A stretch of 64,000 nucleotides of DNA. Source: Kryptolebias marmoratus (lineage: Eukaryota > Chordata > Actinopteri > Cyprinodontiformes > Rivulidae). Positions 37,123 through 50,100 of the stretch are shown here, one piece after another. Within the stretch, counting starts at the first letter, position 1, and each line of letters starts with the position of its first letter. Under the pieces are notes generated by a model, which worked only from the letters and a program-made list of their open reading frames with translations, was not told the DNA's origin and did no database searches. Both the position numbers and the translations under genes were made by a program. Location of the stretch: NCBI RefSeq assembly GCF_001649575.2, contig NC_051431.1:17916856-17980855 (forward strand). Direction: 5' to 3'.

Positions 37123-38295
37123 CAGTGTAGTGCTGTGAAAAAGTATTATCCCCTCCCCCCTTTACTCATTTCAGATCATCAAACAAATGTTAATATCAGA
37201 CAAACATAGCCTGAGTAAATACAACATGTGTTTTTTAAATTATGGTTTCATTTATTAAGGTAAAAAAAGCTATCCAAACTAATGTCAAAAAGTAACTGCC
37301 CCCAAACCTAGTAACTGGCTGTGCTACCATTGGCAGCAACAACTGCAATCAAGTGTTTGCAATAACCGGCAATGAGATTTTCATATGGCTGGGGAGGAAT
37401 TTTGCTGCTGTGCTGCAGATCATTGTCCTGCTGCAGAACCCACGTGCCCTTGAGCTTAAGGTCACACTGATGGCCAGACATTCTCCTTTAGGATTTTCTG
37501 GTAAAGAGCAGAATTCATAGTTCCATCAATTACAGCAAGTCGTCCAGGTCCTGAAGCAGCAAATCAGCCCCAGACAACCACCATGTTTGACTGTCAGCAT
37601 GATGTTCTTCTTCTATTTATTTAACAATTTAACAGAATGCACACATTCCAAAAAGTTCCACTTTTGCATTGTTAGTCTACAGAATATTTTAAAGGTTTTT
37701 GGGGATCATCAAGATGTTTTTTGGTGTGGTTTCAGCCTTGGAGCTCTCCCATGGAAGACATTTTTGCTCTTTGTCTCTTTCTTATTGTTGAATCATGAAC
37801 TCTGACTTTAACTGAGATAAGCGAGTCTTGCAGAGCTTTGGAAGTTGTTTGGGTCCTTTTCCCATGTAAGAATTGTCAATTTTGCTGTAACTTTGGTCAG
37901 TCGGCCACACCTAGGAAGTTTTACCACTGTCCCATATTTACTCTATTTGTGCATAATGGCTATATATAAGTTTTTTTTTTTAATATTCTACAGGTCTGTA
38001 AGTAATCAGGTGTGGCTGGCAAAACTAAACTCAGCTTTCAAAATAAGGTGATCAATTACAATTAATTCATGATATAACTAGGGAGGAAATTACAGGGCCA
38101 TGTTGTTTGGTTCAGCATTTTATTCACGCAGGGCTGTGTTGGTTTGGATAGCTTTTTCCCTTAATAGATGGGGAAAAAAATCAATCGTTTTGATTTGGTC
38201 TGATCTAAAACTTTGTTTGCTGATCAGAAACATTTAAGTTTAACAAAAAAACAAAAACTGAAATCCACTAGGAACAAATATTTTTCACTGCAATG
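37123..38295 (-). mobile_element. Degraded Tc1/mariner element with relic transposase
   Basis: TA at both ends (37121-37122 and 38296-38297) and inverted ends (CAGTGTAGTGCTGTGAAAAA on the left; minus strand CATTGCAGTGAAAAATATTT on the right). The interior, read on the minus strand, matches the familiar fish Tc1 transposase: plus-strand phrases CATTGTCCTGCTGCAGAACC, CAATTACAGCAAGTCGTCCA and CAGGTCCTGAAGCAGC are reverse complements of coding blocks. No minus-strand frame of 60 codons survives and part of the gene is deleted, so it is inactive. Confidence 0.85.
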
Positions 38296-38517
38296 TACAT
38301 TTACTAGATTAACAACTCCTTTAGGTATGTTCAGTCAATCAATTCATTTTTCAACAAGCTTGTAGATGAAGGTGCTTCACCCAAAGTGAGTGACAGCAAT
38401 TTATTTGGGGGAGAGGATTTTAACCAAACTGGTTCCAGCAATTAACCAGGTACAGAACTGATCTGTATTAGTTATTTTCTGTTTCAGGCACTACAAGTGT
38501 GGGTGAAAAGCCAGGTA

Positions 38518-38896
38518 TGTCGCACACCGAAATGACAGTCGCAGTCGTTGGATTCCGGCCAATGCACGGGGGATTTTATTGACACATTTACTCTTGATCA
38601 GCTTGCCCCAAAATCCCAAAGTATCTTTGAGAAAGGGCGTATTTATACAGAAATCAATGCATGATGACTATGCATACTTCTGACCATTTACGTAACTTCT
38701 ACGACACTGGGTCTAGCCCAACCCAGTGTGTTTCCTGGATTCCAAGAACCAGACAAATCCTGTGTTCCAGGAATCCTCCTGTTATCACCTCCCACTGTTC
38801 CCAAGTTCTGGCAAAACATCCGGACATAACTGGCAAAACAACCGGACATTCCTAACAAGGCCTGGTGACCTTCTGCACTATCTTCTCCTCCACACA
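38518..38896 (-). mobile_element. Possible solo LTR (minus orientation)
   Basis: On the minus strand the stretch begins TGTGTGGAGG and ends GGTGTGCGACA. It carries TATAAATAC about 80 bp before AATAAA, then a CG-containing block (CCGGAATCCAACGACTGCGA) like an R-U5 segment. I could not find a matching target duplication, so the ends are tentative. No internal genes are present. Confidence 0.5.
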
Positions 38897-41800
38897 AGCA
38901 TCAGTTCCAGCATGAAAAATTCAATGCTACTTTAGCTTTAGCTTTTTGCAGGGCCAGAAAGAATTGCTGTAGTCCAGAGGTGGAGGTGGGCTCACAAAGA
39001 CTAACAATCAATGGAAATGTGAGTGCCATGATTAAACATTCCAAGGTGGCTTTGCTTTCAGTCAGCATAACAACAAGGAAAGAACAGTAAGACACTAAGC
39101 CTCAACACTAAGCACAATCTCATTGTATCATCTTCCTGCTCTTTTTTTAAACATTTTCAGTCACATATGGAATTGATGGGGTCAGAGAATGGCAAAAAGC
39201 TGCATTCACCATCACAATTTTCACCTGATGTTTTGTTTATAATTGTTATCACAAACATTGTCAGCTTTTTTTTTTTTAACCATCCTGAAGCCCTCGTAAC
39301 TGAAGAGAAGCCTGTGTAACTTCGGGTGCCACGGGAGGGTCAATACCACCAGCTGGTGTTTATAAATTCTGCTCAAAACAGTGTGTATTACTGCCATTGG
39401 CAGCACTGCATATAAATTGAAATCAGAAAAGCCAAGTGGAATTGTAAAGAGCATTAATCAACACTGACTGTTGTTTCAAACAATCCTCATGAAAGAAACT
39501 GGCAATATGAAGTTGTACTGTTGGCAGGGATAATGAGACAAACCCTGCAATCTGTGTAGATGCACTCACTGAAAATAAAATGTAAGCATCCAAGAAAGAA
39601 TGGTTTGATTTGGATGTAATTCGGCACACATGTTGAACTGTGATGAGTATAAATGTTTGATTTGCCAGATTTTGGCATGCCTAGCATGGGCACCAGAGAG
39701 CATAAGTGGCAGCATTACAAGTAGAATGATATTGTTCACAGGCAGTTGCTGGAGCATCCAACTGTCAAAACAGTGAGCAAAGGTCACCAGAACCAGAAGA
39801 TACCTTATAGATGCACCAGACACTATTAACAGCACTTCATGAAGTTGTAAGGGGTCACTCTGTTGGTTTGCACAAGGCATACTTATTGTATTGGGCAAAT
39901 ACTTGGCTTATGGTGTGTACAGATGTCACAGAGGCCTGATGTTGGAACCAATATTTATGTGAAGTTACACACAAAAGTTATGAAGGTTCCGGGCACCCAA
40001 GACTGAGAAAACCAGGAATGGAGGAATGTTTTATTGTGCAGAAAAATATACAGATGGAATTTTGAGGAGAAGCACACTGGTGTTTTACTACCTGCTTCAC
40101 ACAGTAGGGCCCCTTAGGGTATGGCTTCAGATTAACTCTGGTAAAGATTTGAGGTTATTAGTGACATCTGCATTTGCATGTCTCACCCTACTGACACAGC
40201 ACCCTGATACAGTCTTTCAAAAAGACAACAACCATCTCCTGTGGCCAGTCAGGTTCCATAATCCTACCTCAGCCAAACATGTGTAGTACCTTTCAGAACG
40301 TGTAGGATCAACGAATCCCACCTATTGCCGATCTGCTAGATGTTGAGGGTCAATTACAACAGCTTGCTTTATGAGATGATACAGCAGCTGAATGATGCCA
40401 TTCCACATCAAATCCTTGCTTGTTTCCAGGTTTGAGGGGGTGTTACACCCTACTGTCATGGGACCAGCAATGTTCTGTTACTGCCAACTCTGTTACCCAT
40501 TTGATCTGACAACTGTAATAATTGAAATACACTCACTTGACATTTAAACGCTTGCAGTTTCATTTCATTGCTACCACTCCATCTGTGTGCTTAGCTTTTT
40601 TTGTCATGGAATATCTCCATGCACTGTGATCCTCCATAGAATCACAGAGATCATCCATAGAAACTCACAGACTACAAAAGACAAAGGGTCAAGCACAATG
40701 AAAGAAATGTTTGAAAAGATGTGACTTGTATTCATGAAAGTTCTCTGGCCATGGGGAAAACAAGCCAGTTGTGTTTAGTATTTTCATATAACTACTTAAT
40801 AACTGATTCTAGCACTGGACTTGGTTTGACACTGAAACCAGTTTGGCAGAAAAGCACTATTTTTAAGATGAAATGGTGAATTTTTAGTTGGTTGTAATCT
40901 GCAGCATTGTACTTAAATTACCACTAAAATTTCAGTTCACAAGCTTACTGATTGTGAACGAGAAGGTGGTTCTAAACTTTTGACTAGTACAGTATATGTC
41001 ACTAACTATGACCACTGGACTAACTTGACACCTGCTCAAAAGAGTAAAATGCTCAGCTTGTAGACCTTTTTTCTTTCCTCAATATCTTAACCAACTTACA
41101 CTTAAAGGCAGTTATTTTGCCTATATGAGTATGAAGTTGAAGTGAACTGGCCCATCTATTTAGTTAATTTCACATTAAGTTCAATATAAAAAAGTAGTAC
41201 TGAAAAGTGACAAACACTAGATTGGTGACAAGAACTTGAACTAAAAAAATACCTCCTCACACCAGGTTTTTTTTGGTCGTATTCTACCAACATCATATTG
41301 TCTTTACACAAAACTCATTACCACATAGGCTTTTATTCATATATCTAAAATCTTTTTTGGCTGCAAAGAATGATACCCTGCATTTATAAAGTTACAACCA
41401 ACTTATTCCCAGTAAAGCAGCAGCAGGTTCTCCTCTCAGTTGAGATCCCAGCACAGCTTGGCTTTCTGGGATTTGTGCTCACATATGCATTAGTTGTCAT
41501 AATGATAAAGCAGGCATGCATTCTTTGGAGCTATCGAAAATGCTGATGCCCAGTGATTTACAATGCATTGAATGCGGAGTAGCATACTGCGCAGAGGGAG
41601 CTTTATGATGCACCAGAGTACATTAAATTGAACTGTCTCAGTGAATGTGACACGGCAAGAATTAAAGATACGAGGGCTCAATGAGATGGTTGGCAAAGTG
41701 ACATTTGAAGGGTTGTTTTGTGTGGCATCTAGATGTTAAATGTCTTCTTTTGCTTTTTTTTGTTTTTCTCATGAAGTGCAAATACATTAAAGTAAAAAAG

Positions 41801-44312
41801 CAAAAAAAAAAAAAAAAACTGGGTGTTTAAAACAAATTTTCTGAAAATGCTGTTGTCTAGTGTCAGTCTTGAGTGGAACAGTCTTGAAGCCTACTCAACA
41901 ATAAATGCCACTAGAATGCTCAGATACTGAATATTTAAATTAAAAAAAAGACAAAAGATCAAACTTTTTTTTAGATCTTTATTTAAAATACATAATGTAA
42001 TGATTTCTTGGTGTTTAAAAGCAGTGCAAGCATTAGTTTGGTATCAACTAACGTTTAAAGTGATGCAAGAGCAACTATTCAAGGCAAAATTCAGAGCCGA
42101 AGGTGAATCCACAAAGAGAAATCTTTCTTATAAAAATGCTCAATACAATTCCTTTTTTTTAACTGTTTTTTGTATGCTCTGTTCTTCAGTTGTTCATTAG
42201 GTTGCCATCATAAAACTTCCTTTGGCCCAAATGTTGATCTGCCATCACCTTAGGGTCTATACACCCTGCAAAGTAAACATGCATGATTACACAGAGAACA
42301 CAGTGTTCCATGAAATTTGACAGAATTAGGGCTTTCCTGACTCAACGACTCAGCAATTAAAATAGTTTATTTAAGAAAATACCACATTCTTGTCTTTCCT
42401 GATTGTAATAATTACTAATTTGAGCTTCTGAGATGTCAAAAAGCTAAAATACTATTATTATTGTTATTAATATAGCATTTGAATATAACATTTTAGTCAA
42501 AGACATAACTTTACAATTGTTTCTTATAGTTAGCTGTTTATATATACATACACCAAATGTATAGTGTTGCACAATTACTTTTAGTTAATTGTAGACTTAG
42601 TAAAAAAAATACACTTCATTTTGAACTCCACTCAAAATTAAACAATATAGATCTTAAGATTATTATTTATCTATGTTAGAAAATATTTATGGTTTGGTAA
42701 TTAGCAGGTTACAGAAGGCAAAGCCAACACATCAAAGTGCTACTAAATAACTTTGACACTATAAACTGTTTGTGTTACTAATGTATTAAAATTAAATAAT
42801 CATATACATGTATTACTGCTTTTGATAGATTGCACCACTTTTACTGCTATGGAAAGTGAATGGACATGCTTAAACTCACACTGCTATTGCTGAATTTTTG
42901 TTATTATGATTTATTTTCAAATATTGTTTTTCTTTTTTGATATGTAATATGTAACATGCATCCATTGGCAGTATAGTAAAATGTGCATGCTTCAGCTGCC
43001 AAAACAACTAATTTTACCAGTATTAGTGGTATTGTTCCACTTAATGGATAAATACAGGTTCATTAGTACTGCACTGTGTGCTCCTCTCAGTTGGTTCGTG
43101 AATGTAAACATTTTGTTGTTGGTCATTTGATTTTAATTCCTAAAGTTTTTTTTTGGCAGGTAATAAGCTCTTATGTTAATTAATAACCACCTTTAATAAT
43201 TATCTTTAAATGTACTCATGAAGATCAACAAGTTTCAACTTTGATATGTTTTTGACTGGCAAAATATTACAATGTAGCTATCAATAATTCATTTCAACTC
43301 TAACTACAGTACATACTCCATAATAATAATGAATCAATATGTAGCATTGACAAAACTCTGAGTCAAAATGTCCATAGCACAAATTTTTTTTTGTATAAGT
43401 GACTGTTTTGGAGCTGCACATATAGAAAGTATTGTTAGCTTGTTAACTAAACCTCTGCATTTCTCTTTAAATAAAAGAGACCAAAGTGAAAATTGTGCCT
43501 TCTACCTCTGACAATATAACATATGTGTTGTAAAAAAAAAAAAAAAAAAAATAGGGCACTCGAATAAAACTGGCTAAGAGAGGACGGTAATTATTTGTTT
43601 AAACAAGTGGAGCCACTGTAAATGTTTAGCTGCATTTGTGCTTTTCCCGCTATGACAAATCACAACATCTGCTCAAAAAGAGGTCAGCTGAATAGGGAAG
43701 CTGATTTGCGAAAACTCTAACAATTGTTAGGAATGTTTGAGAAAAATCTCTGGCTGAGACTCACGTAGACATTATTGACATGTAAACATCATTTGGCTGA
43801 GTTGCTAACTAACTGGTGTTCTTACAACAACAACAATTAGCTTTGAGTAGTCACTAGAAATGGCTTTAAAACAATGTAAAAATACAATATATTATTGTAA
43901 AAACAACATTTTTTTAACTTTACATCAGATAGTCAAGCTCCTTGATCATTTTTGCCTGCACAAACATTGTCTAATCCACTGATATATAGTTGTAAGGAAG
44001 TTATAAATTCTGTTTTCTCCAAAGTTTGAGGACACATACAAACTCGTACCTATTGAATACAGCAAGGGCAAACAATGTTTTCTGTTGAAGTTGAATTAAA
44101 ATTTAAAGTAGAACCATATTGGTAGGTCATACTCTCCAGCCCTAACTTGTCATGGAGTGAGCTTTGAAAATGACATTAGCTATAATAAGAAAGACATCTC
44201 TTGTTAATGACATTGACTTGGCGCTATAGGTAAAGTAATCCAAGTTTAGTGTTTCAAGTCCCTGACTTGTTTCATGAGAAAACATATAATATATAGACCA
44301 ACCTAAAAATGC

Positions 44313-44396
44313 ACACTCACACACACACACACACACACACATATATGCAATCAGTACTCATACATACAATCCATCCCACTTGTTTGCATTAAACAG

Positions 44397-44487
<91 letters not shown>
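44313..44487. repeat. (CA)n and (TA)n microsatellites
   Basis: CA run at about 44313-44340, then CA passing into a long TA run at about 44397-44487. Confidence 0.95.
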
Positions 44488-44490
<3 letters not shown>

Positions 44491-46489
44491 TATGCACTTG
44501 TGAACAATGATTCAAGCAGTGGTTACTACAGTTTCTTCAGGAGTGGGTGCACATGTCTGGAAGAAAAAAGAAAATGACAAACAACATTAAATTTCACAGC
44601 TAATATTTAAATGTATAGTAACTATAAGTAAATAGTCTTGTTAACAATTATTATAACAGCTATTGCGTGGTATATTCTAGTATTACTTTTCTTTATGTTT
44701 AAATTTTCTACTCTCTACTATTGACACTCACTGACAGAAAAAGAAAACCCAGACTAGTGGTGGGAATGAAATGAAACTGCATGCGTTCAAAGGTCATGTG
44801 ACTGCATTTCAAGAGTTATAATATCAGATCAAATGGAGTTGGCAGTACGGGCACACTGCTGGTCCCTGTTCAGTGGCGTGTTACACCCCATCAGGCCTGG
44901 ACACAAGCAGCTACTCTGTGAAGAACAGTCCTACAGTCATTGTGTCCTCTACGTCCAAATCAAACCATCACTACTGGGTGCTTAACTTATCCTGTCAATG
45001 AGTGCATTTTTCACTTTTGTTGATACTGATTTTCCACAGTTAACTGTTATTTATCTAGTTTGAGTTACAGTTGCATTTATTCCATAATTTGTCTTATTTA
45101 GTTGATGAACACGACTCTTTTTTATGTCTTTTTAATAAGCCTAAACATTGGTATATTGAACATATTTTGCATGTTTATGCTTGAATAAACATGATCAATA
45201 CTCAATAAAAAAACAGTATCAAAACATTAAATTGAGAGACAGCTGTCTGTTTTTTTTTGTTGTTTGGTCCAGCATTTTATTTTTCTATTTTTCTTTAAAT
45301 ACTTTTTTTCCACTGTTTGCTGGAATCATATCTGATATATCATTCACTGGCACTGGATTTGAACAATATGCTAAATTATTTGGTTCACATGAGTTAGTGT
45401 AAACAAACCTAGTACACATTGGCTATGAAGCAACATTTCAAAATGTCTGCTTCACATTTAACTTACAAACTTGAAAGGAATACAGCTTCTGCAGCACTGA
45501 ATGGACAATAAAAGTGTAGTGGATTGATGGAGTAACTTACCAGATGAGGTGTTAGAAATGGAAGCTCCAGAGAGACTTGTTCAGTTTACTGATCATGCTA
45601 TGGAAGTCTATCAAAGAATAATAAAAAACAAAACAAAAAATTAACAACATGACAAGTTAGCTTTCAAAGATGTAGAATTGGGGGTTTCTACAATTTTCAA
45701 AATCTTTATATTGCAAATCCAAACATGAACATATCAACAAGACAAAATTTCTAAATAGGTTAAACTATACAGAACCACTGTTTTTCATTTCATCTCATTC
45801 AGAATGTATTAGTTTATGTACAAATGCAAACAAAATTGTCAGTGCTATGATCAGCATTCCATACCCACAGAATATCTTCTTTAAAGACACTGGGCCTTGT
45901 GATTCTGGTTGTCAACACTTACAAAGTTTGTTTTTTGGGATTCATGAAACAGGCAAACATGGGTCTCATTTCAGTGAAATTTGTGGACTTATACCTCTTC
46001 TAAATAAAGCTACTGATTTATGCTGCTATTTAACTGAAATATGTAAAAGAGAATGTGACGACACAAGTAGCTTTTCTTACAGCTATGTCAATACTGACTC
46101 AAGACAATAAAACTTACAATTTCTGTAAAAACTCATGGGATCCACATTTGTTAAGTTAACTATGTAAAAAGAACAAGTAGCTTATTTACTCTGGTAGGAT
46201 GGCTAATTGAATGGCTAATTATGTGAAGGCTGATTCAGTTTTACATTCTTGATTTCCTGTTTTTTTAAATTATTTTTTTATGTTTTTTGCAGCCTACTTT
46301 TTCCTATTTTAGCTATCTCTATATCAAAGCATTCAGCTCATTCAGAAGATGGGTGCTATGACTTAGTATTTTGAAAAGTATAAAGATTACAAACACCATA
46401 CTTTATATGCAAATATTTTCCCCACAGAAATGCATTGAGATCTTTTCAATTCCTTCAGAAACACTGTTTTTTAAATCCACTTCAGCATC

Positions 46490-46710
46490 CTTACTCTATT
46501 TTTGCCTTTTTACGCTACCTGTAATTTTTAGCTTCTGTTCTGTTACTTTTAGGTTTTAGCTAGTCTTTTGGTTTTTTATTAACATTAACATTTTGCTGCT
46601 TTTAGCAAAGCTTTTGCCACTTTTTGCTTGCAGCTTGTGTTCTTTTACTTTTAGCTACTATTTTGCTCCTTATAGCTAGTGTTCTGCTTTTTTAGCTTTA
46701 ACAACTCAAG
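46490..46710. repeat. Degenerate minisatellite in scn2b 3' flank
   Basis: Loose repetition of a TTTTAGCTAGT.TTTTGCT unit about 20-25 bp long (for example near 46527, 46555, 46600, 46651 and 46690). It lies 240-460 bp past the scn2b stop and so may be within the 3' UTR. AATAAA (minus) is at 46575-46580. Confidence 0.55.
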
Positions 46711-46949
46711 TTACAATTAATGGTGAATGGTGATTAAAGTCAGTATTAGACGGAGGAGTTAAAGGAGTTAAATGGATATGCTGTTTGTAAGTGGCATATT
46801 CCAGAGCAGGTGCTTCATACAAATGGAATAACTACATATTAGAATAAGCCACCAAAATAAGATTAGCCTCGGTACTGGAGTTTGTTTAGTTTAGTTTTTT
46901 TTTTTTTTTTTTGAAGATTTAAGAATTTAAGATTTGATACTGAGATGTC

Positions 46950-47146
46950 TTACTTGGTTCCCTCCTCTGCAACAGCTTCAGGCTCCAGTTTCCCCTCCTC
47001 CTCCATCTTCTCCTCTGAAATCAGTTCTTGTTTCCGGTGTCGGCGAAGACATTTCACTACCACCATTGAAAGGATGAGTAAAGCCAACGCTCCACCCACT
47101 GATGCCCCAATAGCAACAGCAATGGTTGAATCTCTTGGAGGGGGAA
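46950..47146 (-). CDS. scn2b: scn2b exon 4: transmembrane helix, tail and stop
   Basis: Acceptor GCTCTTCAG|TTCCC; residues 154-218. PPPRDSTIAVAIGASVGG leads into a helix ending VVVKCLRRHRKQ (human PPERDSTVAVIVGASVGG and MVVKCVRRKKEQ). The tail is Glu-rich and ends GTK, TAA at 46950-46952 (human ends GAK). The bases over the stop, CCAA|GTAAGA, also resemble a splice donor, but the match to the human C-terminus supports the stop. Confidence 0.95.
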
Positions 47147-50100
47147 CTGAAGAGCAGAGAGGAGAGGGTTAATTATTTTGTAGACAAAGCATGGAGACAA
47201 GTGCGGTGCTGGCTAAAAGCTCTGCTGGGCTTGATTAAACAGACAGGAAGGAAGGAAAGTGCTGCTGCGTTAGCCTCATATGTGTTCCTGTGTAAGTGAT
47301 TGAGTGAGTGAGAAAAACTGGTAAAGAACAAGTTTAACCCCTTGATGGTTATTAATAAGTAAAACAGCTGACTCAGGTCTTCTCACTTAGAATTACACAC
47401 AAAATATGCGACCAATAATATAAAAATATTAGCAAACCTTTAACAGTTATAACTTGCTAAAAGGGTAAGCAACACATTTCATCCACCTGTATTATGTGTG
47501 ATTGGTTACAACATTCAAAACAGCAACTGTTTTATACATCTAATGATATACAAAAACTAGAGAAAATAGTCAGAGTTGACAAATTTTAAAATGTTAGTTC
47601 TGATTCTATAGGTTCAATTTATTGCCATTAAAATATTGAACTTAAAATATTGTTTGCACATAATCCTTGTGTGCGTAAAACTGATTTGCATAGTAATAAA
47701 AGTGAAAATAGACAGAAGACTACTGAAAGAAGTTGCACATACAAAATTGATACATGCAGTCACACCTCAAATTGATTCAATGACCTAATCAAACTGACCA
47801 ACAGAGGGTGAATTGCTTTGTTACGTTCAGTTAAAAGTTCAATGCAGATCTTACCTCCTACGCCGATCAAGTGCTGTCAGACCTCAAGCTTTTAGAAGTC
47901 TGAACTAACCAAGTTTAAGCCTGAGTAACCGACTTCCATTATACACATGGATTAAAATTTATTTTCATTCTTAATAGATGCATAAAGCCTTGTTTAAATT
48001 TTGTTCTGCATTTTGGAAGATGGGCATTCTTCTGCATTTCAGGCACTCTACATAGCATTGCTCTTTTTAAATTCACTGGATAATATGAAGGGAGATACTA
48101 GTTTGTATTGTATTGGTCAATACATTTACCTTAAATATGTGATGAATATAGCTTGCATAGTTAACCTCTGCTGTTTAGCTCAGTCTAGGGTTGTCCTTTA
48201 CCATTACAATTGTCCACCACATAAAACATTTTGCTTAAAGCAGAAACCTTTAAGCAATACTTTATAGATATAATCTGAGTAATGCCAAATTGCAACATCA
48301 CTGTGTACCTAAAGCCTCAAATTCAGATATTAAAAGGCAGTTAAGGTAAAATTAAAGAAACTTTATATTGCTTACATGGCAGTATATTGCTTACTCATGC
48401 CAACTTCTGATTGGCTGAGGTCGCTTGAGGGATCTAGGGAAAAAGATCTGCACTGAAACTTTATTTGACAGCCACAAATCATCTGACCGCTTATTAGATG
48501 GCTTGATTGGTGAATTATCACCATCCAATCAGTTTGGGTGTATAGGCATGAACATAACTTAACTTAGAATTTCAAATAGGAAATTTCGACTGCTAAGTTT
48601 TGCACATGGATTTTTACTGCTCCGATGTTCACAAAACCCTTTTCTTATAACACTGTGTTGTTCACGTTTTCTCTTTACAAATTCAAATCTCTCATCCTCA
48701 CAGAAAGAAAATCAGTTTTATGGTTTACTTTAATTTTTCAGGCAAATCTATTAACAGGTTGACAAAGCTTCACTTACAACTTTAAACTCTGGAAGTGAGA
48801 AGTCAACAATATCTACAAGCTCAGAATCATATAAATTGAGCCCATATGCTTATAAGCTAGCACATTAAAGAAAAGTTACAAGTCGTGTTCATTGGCTTGA
48901 CAGCGAAAGTCATATCACAAAATCAAAATTGTATTCAAAGAAAACATTTCTGAGTTCCTAGGTTATTTTGATGTATCTGTAAGCAATACAAAAATGAAGA
49001 TACTTGTCATGAAAATAAGACTTAACTTAAAAAGTATAACTTGCTCTGTTTTTGCAGAATAGTGCTAACATCTTACTTTCTGTGACGACTTTGAACTGAA
49101 TGAAACCATGTCCCTGGATCCGGTCTGGGGGGTTTTTCACATAGCAGTTGTATATCCCCTCATCTTCCAGTTGAACATCTGACAGGGTGATTGACAAGTC
49201 GTTTTTGTCCAAGTTTCCAGAAAACACAACCCTGTCCCCAAATCGGTTCAAAGGCAATGCCTGCATTCTTTTTCGATTGTAATGCATAAACTATTGAAAG
49301 AGAGAGAGTGTTTAGAGCTGGCTTAGAGTTTGAAGTTGAGAATTTGGCGCATTAAATTGTGTAAGAACAAGTCGTCTTACCTTCTCCTCTGTGTCGTTCT
49401 TGGTCTCTTGGTAAGTCCAGTTCATGCCAAACTTTGTAAGATCAATCTTATAGCAAGAAGTGAATGTGCAGGGGATCGTGACAGTTGTTCCGTTAAGTGC
49501 AGTAATGTTACTGAGCACCAGAACATCCATGCTTGAACATGCTGAAAATAAATAAATATGGCACAATTAATGCTTTGAAAAGGTTTCATGGGAGTCAGAG
49601 TAACAGCTAGCAGCTCAAGCCAGTGCTTTATTAAATATTGGCACTTTTGCAAAGGACTTTTGTTTTCATTTTTCTCCAAACAAAAAACAGTCATGTTACT
49701 ACACTGAATCATGTGCATGGTGCCTAGCTATTGTACCAATCTGTTGATCAGATGGGACTTATCTGCTGGTCCCAAAACAACACCTACATACAGTAAAAAT
49801 AGGTGATTTTTAAAGTGAGGATTCAATACCTTTTATCTGGAAAGATAAGAGGATATCTGTATGAGTTTAATTATGGAAAGAGTGAGTTTTCAGTTAGATG
49901 GATGAAAAAAGTCTTAATGGATCCAACTAATCAGTGGTAAGACACAATTGTGATATCAATGTATGTGGTGAAAACAGTGCTAAAAAGTGACAAGGCATAA
50001 AATAAGATGTGCTATTCTGTTGGCCTAGTCCTGCTGTTAGCTGGACTCACCCATTATAATTTCTCGCAATCCAGCTGACTTTGGTCAATTGTAGGACAAA

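Larger units (their letters stand above)
29660..46949. other. Intergenic region between scn4b and scn2b
   Basis: About 17 kb with no recognisable conserved gene. It carries many repeats: SINE-like antisense copy, LINE remnant, solo LTR, inverted dispersed repeat, Tc1 element, a third possible LTR and TA/CA microsatellites. A purine/pyrimidine-rich tract lies at about 35520-36050. A group of unidentified minus-strand frames lies at 38901-39898. The right end should include the scn2b 3' UTR. Confidence 0.5.
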
